The position numbers and the translations under genes are program-made. From Limnephilus marmoratus (taxonomy: Eukaryota > Arthropoda > Insecta > Trichoptera > Limnephilidae): a stretch of DNA of 64,000 nt. The notes beneath the pieces are model-generated. The model did not search any database. It worked only from the letters and a program-made list of their open reading frames with translations, and had not been told where the DNA came from. How positions within the stretch are numbered: position 1 is the stretch's first letter; every line of letters begins with the position of its first letter. Location of the stretch: the NCBI GenBank assembly GCA_917880885.1, contig OU862920.1:43683019-43747018 (forward strand), read 5' to 3'. Positions 43,831-52,148 of this stretch are shown in pieces.

Positions 43831-43993
43831 ATGAGCGTTCTTGGTCTCCCCACTCTTGTCTTCTTTAGTTTTTTGGAAGTTTCACTTCTACCGCGTGTGA
43901 ATTGCACACTCTGATTTTTTTATATTTAACATCAACAATGTTTTTCTTGTATCAAACTTCACCAAGATAAATAAAACAACAAAATGATACTAT

Positions 43994-44988
43994 TCTTCTT
44001 CTTCTTCAATGGCGCTACAGCCCTTATCGAGCTTTGGCCTCCTGCAACAGTCGCCTCCAACTCCTCCTGTCCTCAGCGGCTGACTTCTAATTTGGTGCCT
44101 GGAGAAGCTGTGCTGCATCCCCTCTTACTTCGTCTTCCCACCTCAGTCTGGGTCTTCCCACTTTTCTTTTTCCACCTGGGTGTCCAGTCAAAATTCTTTT
44201 TGGGACGCGTGTATCCGGCATTCTTTGAACATGCCCAGCCCATCTCAGCCTGAGGAGTCTCATATGTGTTGAGATGCTAGGTGCCTTATATATATTATAC
44301 AATTCTGTATTGTGCCGGATGCGCCACTGTTCACCCTCTTTCACGGGCCCACATATTCTTCTCAGCACTTTTCTTTCAAAAGTATCCAGCATTTCGGCCA
44401 TCTTTACCGTCAGTGTCAGCGCCTCACATCCATATGCCAATACAGTTCTAACAATGGTCTTATATATGGTTATTTTGGTTTTTCTGTGGACACTGTGTGA
44501 CTTAAACACTGGCAGCAAAGAGAAGTATGTTTTGTTGGCTGCTGTGATTCTCCTTCTGATTTCTGCTGGATCCTCATTATTCTCTGTCAGACTGGAGCCT
44601 AGGTAGGCAAATTGGTCGACCACTTCGTATAAGTAGTTGTCTTTGAATTGTGCACTACTTCTTCTTCTGTGTGAAGGGTTCCTGCTCTGTATCATCATTT
44701 TCGTTTTGTTGACATTAACCTGCAGTCCTACTTCCCATGCCGCTGTTTCTAAAGGATCGAAGACCTCCTTAATGGCTGAAATTGATATTCCAACAGTGTT
44801 AATGTCATCCGCATATCCGACAACTTGATTGCTCTTGAAACAAATATTGGAGCCAGTGTCTATTAGCGTTTTTCTTATTACATGTTCGAGCACAATGTTG
44901 AAGAGAGTGGGAGCCAGACCGTTCCCCTGTTTTAGTCCCTGCGATACTGTGAATTCTTCCGACAGTTCCCCATCTATGATACTATTAG
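43994..44988 (-). pseudogene. RTE-like LINE with RT catalytic motif C
   Basis: The minus-strand frame is open from about 44987. It reads SIIDGELSEEFTVSQGL, KQGNGLAPTLFNIVLEHVIR (RT block before the palm end), VVGYADDINTVG (the catalytic YADD), NVNKTKMM, FAYLGSSLT, TVLAYGCEALTL, RRICG, RLRWAGHVQRM and VGRPRLRWEDEV. The apparent start at 44893 is an internal GTG; the true frame extends upstream to the truncation point. After QLLQAPN a TAG replaces the expected TGG, and the usual ending (KSAAEDRRSWRRLLQEAKAR) follows untranslated. The 3' end is ggctgtagcgccattgaag with GAA repeats. It is 5'-truncated and inactive. Confidence 0.9.
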
Positions 44989-44991
44989 ATG

Positions 44992-45255
44992 AAATAAATC
45001 AAGAAAGAGATAATCCCAATTCGGAAGTAGTTAAGGGTACCGCCGACCCGGAAACCATTTATTGGATAACCAACATCCCTAGCGCAGGTCACCCAAAGTG
45101 GTTCCCTACGTTTGGTGAGATTTGTATAGGTCTTGGTTTATCTTTCTAAGGTTTGCCCAACTACTATATGGTAGACCGAATCGGAAGAGACTGGTAGAGG
45201 GAGACCTAACCTAGACCTCTCCAGCCGAACTCTTTCGACCCATCGCCTAAGACCG
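44992..45255 (+). mobile_element. SINE-F, long subtype, 5' part
   Basis: It has gtaccgccgacccggaaacc, ggataaccaacatccctag, cacccaaagtggttcccta, agagactggtagaggg and actctttcgacccatcgcc. It corresponds to the 5' half of the copy at 9464-9890 and lacks the 3' tail. It touches the truncated 5' end of the LINE at 43994. Confidence 0.7.
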
Positions 45256-45262
45256 CAAGAAG

Positions 45263-45495
45263 AAGGTTTCACTTTTACCGCGTTTGTACGCGGTATAAGT
45301 AAAACCTTCAGAAAGTTAATGTAGACAAGAGTGGGGAGGCCACAAAGCCCCCCAAAAAGAGGAGACTCATTATTCTATCTCATTCTCTCGCAATCTAAAT
45401 CCTATAGTTGTATGTGTTTGTCTATTTTTAGTGTCGCTATTTTTCATTTCACCGAGTTGTAAATCATACGGTGCCAAAGAAGTTTTCTCTTCAGA
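45263..45495 (-). mobile_element. MITE-C, near-complete, plus a terminal hairpin
   Basis: It has gtaaaaccttcagaaagtta, gtggggaggccac, tctcattctctcgcaatc, tgtgtttgtctatttttagtg and gtgccaaagaagtttt. Its end is doubled: ggtttcacttttaccgcg at 45267 is followed after six bases by its inverse cgcggtataagtaaaacc, a fold-back of two element ends. Confidence 0.82.
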
Positions 45496-45519
45496 AATGA
45501 TATTTTCTTTTATTTGCTC

Positions 45520-45860
45520 TTAGGAGCCAGTGGGACAATGGCATCCCCAATTAAGTGTGTTATCTCACTGAAGGAAATGGGGAATGGAAGGAGATAAGGA
45601 AAAGAAGGTTACAAAGCAAATGCTAATCAGTCTAAAGAGCGCACTTTTGAATGTAGTTGTGTCCACCGAAATTGGTTCTAAAATTTGGAACACCTGCCCG
45701 CAGTCCCCCCTTATCCCGTAGTTTTTCAAAGATACGGTACACCACTACACAAGCAATGATTTCTTTAAAATGATTCTCCAATACCTATCTGTACAGATCT
45801 GACCATTAAACATAGCTAAAGCCATTTGATCCTTAAGGCTCTGCAACCAGGCCTGAAAAG
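45520..45860 (-). mobile_element. SINE-B variant with internal insertion
   Basis: The start (taggagccagtgggacaatg, gcatccccaatt) and the later part (cagatctgaccattaaaca, agctaaagccattt) flank about 170 bp not found in ordinary copies. Within it, acggtacaccactacacaag and atttctttaaaatgattct recur (inverted) at 50025-50075, so the insertion defines a subfamily. Confidence 0.65.
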
Positions 45861-47167
45861 AAGAAGATGGGGAGATACGAAATTACGAATGTTAGAAGAG
45901 AGCGCTAACATTTACAGCGACAAAAGCAATGCGAAAATTGCGAAAATGTTTAATAAAACACGACTCGTTTAAAATAGAGCAAAAATCTCTAGAGCATTGT
46001 CTTAAACAGCATTTAAAGAAACACTGTGAATTTTTCATACATATAACTAGTAAAATAACTGAAACAAATGTGTTAATAATAATTTTTGGAGCATACTTTG
46101 CGATTTTTTTCTATCGAGGGAATTTTATATAATTTGCGTTTCGGCGCAGGCAAAGTCTAGATATTATCTTCAAGAATAACATATATTTTTTGAAGAGCTT
46201 TAAAACTTACCGTGTTTAAGGGAAATATGTAATAAATCGGTACAAATCCGGGTTGCGGGCCCTTAAAGGTTGTTTCTTTTTAGTGTCGCTTTTTCGTTTC
46301 CAAATCACAACGGTGCTAAAGGAGTTTTTACTTCAAAAAGGTTTTCCTGACAATATCCTAATACTCATACTCCATCGCATTTTACTGACGATTTAACTTT
46401 AAAAACATTGTCGACCCTTTTCAGCATTTGATCAAATTGTGTAAAATAGAGCGGTAAACTATTTTTTTTCTTCTGAAAAATCGCTAAAATCATTAAACGA
46501 AAGCCTAGCACGCCCATGGTACATAAATTGCAAGTTATTTCATAATTTTTATTTAATGTTACATATACATACGAGTGAATAATTCAATATTCGTGTTTAT
46601 TACCTCTAGTAACAGATTTATCTATAATATTTCTTAAAACGATTGATTAAAAAAGAAAACATTTTTTATACCATAACTATCTCAAATGGGTATTGCGAAT
46701 TGTAAATAAAAAATATAGCATAACTTCCTACGCCATATCGCATAAATATGTACGGAATGGGTTCCAATAATTACATGTTACATCTACGAAATAGGATAAT
46801 GTATGTTTTTAAATTTGCCCGAGTTAGTGGGTTAGATTAAAAAAATTGTTTGGTTTCAACACTCTGACGTGAACTAATCGAATTATAGTGTTATGAGTGG
46901 AACACGTCGAATTGCAATGCAATAAACTTAAATTAATCGTTTCACAGGCACAAATTTTTACTTAGGTATATAAGAATATATTTGTTTTCTTTTTGGAAAT
47001 TCTCATTAACTTGCCTTCAATGTGTATTTGATAAGTTTCTAATTTAATGATATCAATCACACAAGTTCGTTTAATTTAATTAAATTTGTGAGTTGTTTGT
47101 ACGTACAGGAAACACGAAATAAATCATTAATTTACGTGTTATTTAATTGCGCCCATTGACTTTTTTT
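45861..47167. other. No gene; one MITE-C scrap
   Basis: At 46270-46342 a minus-strand piece of MITE-C can be read (tttagtgtcgctttttcgtttc, aaatcacaacggtgctaaa). Otherwise the interval is AT-rich DNA. A 67-codon frame at 45929-46132 has no domain. Confidence 0.5.
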
Positions 47168-47370
47168 ATAAGTGAAAACTTTGAATTTGAAACTCGATGA
47201 AACGAAAAACAGCGACACTAAAAAGAGAAAAACACATATATCTATAGGATTTAGCCTGCGAGAGAATGAGCCTCCCCTTTTTGCGGTGCTTCGTAGCCTC
47301 CGCACTCTTGTCTACTTTAGTTTTCTGAAGGTTTCACTTCTACCGCGTGTGAATTTCACACTCTGATTTT
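47168..47370 (+). mobile_element. MITE-C, nearly complete
   Basis: It has gaaactcgatgaaacgaaaa, cagcgacactaaaaagag, ggatttagcctgcgagagaa, gcggtgcttcgtagcctcc, tactttagttttctgaagg and tttcacttctaccgcgtgtg. About 15 bp of the left end are altered. Confidence 0.85.
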
Positions 47371-47481
47371 TTAAAATTGTCATAAAAATTAGTTTCAGAG
47401 TGAAGTTACCATCAGTATCGATATTTACACTGACAAACACTGCTTTAAAAGGTATATTGTGCTGTATACTTACATATTCCA

Positions 47482-47729
47482 GGGTATCTAGCATGGTTGA
47501 TCGATATAGGTTTGATCGAAAATGTCGGTAACTTGACATCGCTCCCGAGCACGACTGCAGACAGCAAACGAAAAAATAACAGTTTACGTCAAATAAATTA
47601 GGAACCCTCAATCGTTGTGAAGTGTTATTTGTTCGTTAGCGGCCCGCAGGCGCAGTCGTGCTCGAGAGCGATGGCAAGTTACCGACAATTTCGATAAAAA
47701 CCAATATCGATCGACCATGCTAGGTACCC
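47482..47729. mobile_element. Fold-back element with 77-bp inverted repeats
   Basis: Arms at 47482-47558 (gggtatctagcatggttgat...gagcacgactgc) and 47652-47729 (gcagtcgtgctcgagagcg...catgctaggtaccc) are inverse copies with several mismatches. The 93-bp loop has no frame. The TSD is unclear and the family is unassigned. Confidence 0.75.
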
Positions 47730-47884
47730 AAAAATGTGCTTTTTTATATAACTTATTGTATTTATTACAAGTCATAATCACGTTCAAACTTTGCCTAAAT
47801 ACATAGGGCCAACGGGCCAAGAATCCAGATTTGACATGGAAATGTCAAAATTCAAAGTGAACTCCCACTGGTTCAAAATAATTA

Positions 47885-48090
47885 AATGAAATAAAACAAT
47901 AACTTTGTTTTTTAACCACGATTTATTTAATTTTTGTAATACCGACCGGGTTCGGTTTAGTCAAGCATCTTCAAAATTAAACTCAGTTTAATTTTATAAC
48001 CTGAAGATACTTGACTAACGCGAAACCGGTCGGTATTATAAAAATTAAATAAATCGTGGTTAAAAAACAAAGTTATTGTTTTATTTCATT
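47885..48090. mobile_element. Near-perfect PLE-family palindrome
   Basis: Arms at 47885-47973 and 48001-48090 are inverse copies over about 89 bp with few mismatches, and the 27-nt centre is itself palindromic (aaattaaactcagtttaattt). The arm signature ctttgttttttaaccacg and the ccggtcggtatt block mark it as PLE-related. The usual tail (atgtcaaaccacaaagtgactgc) appears about 300 bp further on, at 48397-48430, so something may have inserted between. Confidence 0.8.
48001..48034 (+). ncRNA. Hammerhead-like motif, degenerate
   Basis: CTGAAGA (48001-48007) and GAAACCGGTC are intact, but stem II (ACTTGACTAACGC) and stem I pair poorly. The minus-strand copy in the left arm has lost core bases (TTGAAGA, GAACC). 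It is probably inactive. Confidence 0.45.
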
Positions 48091-49056
48091 CAATATGTCT
48101 GTAGCAATCGCACGTGCGATGTAAAACTTGTAAAAGAAAACACTAGAATTAACCTTTCATAGTTTTTACTAAGAATTAAAATTCACAATGTTATCGGAAT
48201 ACGGAGCGTGACAGTAGTAAAATAACGGGACCATTTGTTTTGGTTTGCTGTTCTAAAGACTTAATGTACAGGGAATTTGAATGCTCCGGTACTTTCCATG
48301 AGGTGCGACGATATGCCAAATATTTCAGCGCAGGTAGGTAAGTACTTCTTCGTGTTCAGCGTTGTTGTTGCTCAACGTTTTGTTGAGCGTTGGCTCGCCA
48401 CATGTCAAACCACAAAGTGACTGCTTTCTATCAAAATATAAATAATTAAATTCTCAACCTTCTTCTCATATTATCCCTAAAGCTGTAAGAAAGATCAATA
48501 GAGAAATTCATCACTTTCCATTTCTTTAGCCTCGTGAATAGTATAATAGTGACAGGCCCACATTGCTGGTCAAAAGGTTTTTTTTATTGTTAATAGATAC
48601 TTGCAAAAAAACTCAAGAGCTATCCAACTCGTGATCAAAGACAAGTGCTTTATCTCCGGGCAATTGAGGCCATCAAAACCCAAAAAAAAACATGGTAATG
48701 GCTTCATTGTAATTATTCCAACCATGTGACGTGAAATTGGCTCGCTATGCAACGTCTTCTACATTATATTGATATAAAAAATACTCACTTTTTGTCCAGA
48801 GCTTTCTTTGTAAGCAATTTGTAAGGAAATTGTTTCATTACAATGAAGTTAAGAGCCAATTTTCTTCGTAATTTCCCTTCCCATTCCGATTGATCTCTTG
48901 ATATGTAAGTAACTTTTTATCTATTGTATTTTCTGTTTATTTGAGTTTTTTTTTTCAATAATTAGTTTTGAATCAGATACAACATATTTGGTTCTAAAGG
49001 TTACAATTCCTATTAAAATCTGAATAGAAAATTAAATTGTTAGATGAGTACGAGAG
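48091..49056. other. No gene; PLE tail at 48397-48430
   Basis: Apart from the PLE tail motif (ccacaaagtgactgctttcta), no feature is supported. The frame at 48570-48752 is not coding-like. Confidence 0.5.
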
Positions 49057-49058
49057 TA

Positions 49059-49923
49059 GGCCACTTGCATCACATTTTTTTAATTTTTTTTCCGGTTTAG
49101 GCAAATATTCTAAGATATTCTGTATTTTTTTTTTTTTTTTAATCGTATTTTTGAAACCCTGGGGATTTTTTGAAAATTTCAATCCGAAAAATCAGACCAT
49201 TTTTTATAAACCGGAAATACGGGACATAATTTAATAGGTGTGAAAAAACGATAATTACATAGCCGAAAATCATTTAAAAAAAAAGAACGTTTTCCACACG
49301 AATGGCACAGGAGAATAACGAGGCATACCAAAAATATTACATCTCATAAATATTTTTTTCCTTGATCCATCTTGTTGATCATAAATCATTATATTGTACA
49401 GCGTATATATTACTAAATTCAATGTAATATACTTGTGCTTGTAAATTATAATAATAATAAGAATATTATAAAATTTTATTTTGTTAAAATCAGCACCATA
49501 ATCATTATACCTCTAAAACACGTACCAACATCTTCTTCACATTCTGAAGAGAACCCCGTACATCGTATATCTAAAATGTACGGGGTTCTCTTCAGAACAT
49601 CTGTCAAAAAGTGAAATCAAATGATAAGTTTGCAGAGAACAAACAATAAATCTAGTGAACGAATTCAAAAATTCGCCTGAAATCAAAGTGATGCCATATA
49701 AAAAAATAAATCAGTGTGGAATTTTTTAAAATTAATAGGAACATTTTCGGAGACGGGACATTTTCATGTAGTGACGTCATGAGCCCAAATAATGGATTTA
49801 TTTATTTAAAAATAAAAACAACTGTACATTTCTAAACAATTTTAGTAACATTTTCTTAATCTTAGTAAAAAGATCTATCCACATGATTTTTTCCAAGTCG
49901 TTATGAAATCCATGCAAGTGGCC
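49059..49923. mobile_element. TIR element with internal hairpin, copy 1
   Basis: It begins GGCCACTTGCATCACA after TA (49057-49058) and ends CCATGCAAGTGGCC before TG, giving inverted repeats GGCCACTTGCAT. The left side fits a TA target site; the right has TG. The whole 865 bp is colinear with the copy at 59194-60053 with few differences. There is no transposase frame; the 65-codon frame at 49037-49234 is an accident of T-rich sequence. Confidence 0.85.
49542..49597. repeat. Perfect 22-bp hairpin inside the TIR element
   Basis: ttctgaagagaaccccgtac+at (49542-49563) is repeated exactly in inverse at 49576-49597 around a 12-nt loop. The copy at 59677-59725 has the same stem with a different loop. 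Confidence 0.92.
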
Positions 49924-49939
49924 TGTTGTAGATACTTTT

Positions 49940-50080
49940 AGTAGAAAGACCACTTTCAGAATCAAAACGTTACTTCAAACGGCTTTAACTATGTTTCGTG
50001 ATTAGATCTGAACAGCAACAGTAGTAGAATCATTTTAAAGAAATTAATGATTGTGTAGTGGCGTACCGTATCGTTGGAAT
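49940..50080 (+). mobile_element. SINE-B variant fragment
   Basis: It has agaccactttcagaatcaaa, acggctttaactatgtttcg, gattagatctgaacagc, followed by the subfamily insert (agaatcattttaaagaaatt, gtgtagtggcgtaccgta) shared with 45700-45780. Confidence 0.65.
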
Positions 50081-50102
50081 ACTTTTTTTAAAATTTTACA
50101 TG

Positions 50103-50420
50103 AGTACCGCCGCGTCTGGAGCCAGTGAGACTACGCCATCCCCAAATTGGGGTATGTTGTGAGGCTAAAGGTAGTGAGAGGGAAAGGACATTAGGAAGAG
50201 GAATGCGGAGAAGTAAGTGGCTATTCTTGGTCACCAAACAATGGCTAAAGCCACTTCAAGCCACACTTTAATTCTGAATGATGGTCCTACAACAGGGAGA
50301 TATTGAGAGCATCTTCCACTCTAGAACATGACGCAAATATGTTATGTATTATTTTAAAGTAATTAATTGTGAAATAACTTACCCCAAACTTACCCCTCGA
50401 CCACGGAGGCCGTCGAATAT
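50103..50420 (-). mobile_element. SINE-B copy with truncated head
   Basis: The body (gtctggagccagtgagacta, catccccaaattggggtatg, aatggctaaagccacttcaag, gatggtcctacaacagggag, catcttccactctagaaca) ends in part of the tRNA-like head (ctcgaccacggaggccgtcg). It is inverted relative to the fragment at 49940. Confidence 0.82.
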
Positions 50421-50449
50421 TGCGGGGTAAGAGGGAAATACGAGCAGGT

Positions 50450-50700
50450 GTTAAAAACCCTTTCGAAATACTTTCAAACGTGCGCTTTTTAAATGATAAG
50501 ATTTGCTTTGTGTAGGAATGTTTGGTGGCTAACTTGACCACTATTGTAAATGAGTGAGACAGGAGATGCTGTAGTATAAAAGGGGTTGTATTAGTAGTAC
50601 TCGCTCTCTCATTAGCTAGCACTCAAATAAACAACACGTATTGTGATACTCGATGGTGCAATAAAGTTCATACTCGACCATGAGCATATTAATCCAAGGG
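50450..50700 (+). other. Possible solo LTR
   Basis: A TATA-like tataaaaggg (50576) is followed about 30 bp on by gtactcgctctctcattag, then aataaa-type signals (50626, 50661). This is the order of promoter and polyadenylation signals found in insect LTRs. TG...CA ends, a TSD or a second copy were not found, so the call is weak. Confidence 0.25.
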
Positions 50701-50749
50701 AACATAACTACAATGCTAATACACCTTCCCCAACTCTAAATATAACACT

Positions 50750-50855
50750 TTGTAACCTTTTTTTCTTCATCTCCTTCTCTTCTCCATTTCCTCCAGCATC
50801 ATAACTTAACCTTTCGGGAATGCCATAGTTCCACTGGCTCCAGACAAATAAAAGA
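50750..50855 (+). mobile_element. SINE-B 3' fragment
   Basis: It has ttcatctccttctcttctcc, atttcctccagcatcataac and gaatgccatagttccactgg, ctccagac, the 3' third of the family. Confidence 0.75.
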
Positions 50856-51979
50856 AAAATATGTATTTTTTAATCTGTCTCTTTCCATTATATCTTTTAA
50901 TTATTAGCTAGGACAATAAAATAATTTTAAAAAAATTAGTAAAATTCGTGAACCTGCCTAAAACTCACTGTGACGGACTATTAGGCAATTGACCATTTCG
51001 TAACCCCGTAATTTCATTGATGTAGATTCGGAACTGAAACAAAAACAGTCAATCAATCTTAGCGTCTCGTTGTTTTTATCTGATTTGGAAAATAAGTAGA
51101 AAACCTCGCGGAGTCTGTTCTCGACCACCGCAGATTTCCTCAGATAATATTTTTTACCACTTGTCTAATGTCGGTTTTTAGGAAACATTAACATTCGTGA
51201 AAAAGTCTTTACGTTCATTATTGCTATCTAGATCTTGTTGTAAGAGAAGTACGGCACTAATAATTTATTGGATGCTTTTATAATTACCGTATCGTACCGT
51301 ACCGTGCCGTCAAAAAAGGCAATAAACATATGTTCCTGTAGTAAACGTAAGTCGGTATGAAAGAGACATGAGTCTATGAGTGAGACAGCATAAGTAATGT
51401 ATACAAGGGGTGATTGTTGTCCATTCGTCATCTTTACCTACAGACCTCCTAAGAAGAACCATTGTACAAACTCGGAGTAAACGTAACTAGTCTACCCACG
51501 TATTATTATTGTCAATTACCCTGTATTGAGATCATCATCAAAGGAATCTGGATCCATATAACGGAGTCCAGAATATCAGAAGATAACCACACATGGTCAT
51601 CACAGTTCCTTGTGGCTATAATGCTGCAGCTCTTTCTAAAGATGAGATACACAATGTACGTAGGTCTGTTTCCTTCAAAGGAAAAAGTCATAATTTTCTT
51701 GCATCTCTCTCACACACCACACCGTAACGTCTCCGTAGACCCATACCAATACTACTTGCCGGCACGATAATTTTGAAAGTATGGAATACAGTTACAAGGA
51801 TAATATTGAAGTGTTTAGTGAATTCAAAAAATTCTAAAACGTCAAATGTCAATGCGCTAATAGTTTTGCTTTTGTTCTTAAACATGCTGCCGCTCTTTCT
51901 CAAACGCTAAATAATAACAGTTGAAAATGAGACAAACGGTGAACGTATGTCTGCTATCCCTCAAAGGAAACACACAATA
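50856..51979. other. No gene seen; holds an empty-site relative
   Basis: No gene is supported. The block at about 51655-51720 (cgtaggtctgtttccttcaa, aggaaaaagtcataattttc, ttgcatctctctcacac) is a diverged relative of 51945-51979 joined to 52145-52175. Confidence 0.5.
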
Positions 51980-51983
51980 ATTA

Positions 51984-52144
51984 GGGGGCATACATTAATT
52001 ACGTGTGCAGTTTCTCTTCTAATCTAGACCCCTCCCCCCACCCTTGGTGAGATAAATTTGGACCACTTCGTATATTCTTTTCAAGTAACGTGAGATTTTG
52101 CCCCCCCCCCACCCTTTTGAGCTCACGTAATTAATGTATGCCCC
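51984..52144. mobile_element. MITE with GGGGCATACATTAATTACGTG ends
   Basis: The inverted repeats ggggcatacattaattacgt (left) and acgtaattaatgtatgcccc (right) bound about 160 bp. ATTA at 51980-51983 and 52145-52148 is the likely TSD. The interior has two C runs and no frame. The flanks rejoin into a sequence similar to 51655-51720, supporting the boundaries. Confidence 0.85.
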
Positions 52145-52148
52145 ATTA

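Larger units (their letters stand above)
43012..43915 (+). mobile_element. MITE-C split by a 720-bp insertion
   Basis: The left half is at 43012-43125 (gtgaaaacttctttggcac, gatgaagcgaaaaatagcg, ggatttagcctgcgagag). The right half resumes at about 43845 (tctccccactcttgtc, agttttttggaagtttcac, ttctaccgcgtgtg). The insert holds a PLE arm and the repeat at 43640. Confidence 0.75.

Noticed and set aside
49037..49234. Phe-rich 65-codon frame repeated at 59172
   Set aside because: The repetition is due to two copies of the same TIR element; the frame is a T-run artefact and its N-terminus lies outside the element.
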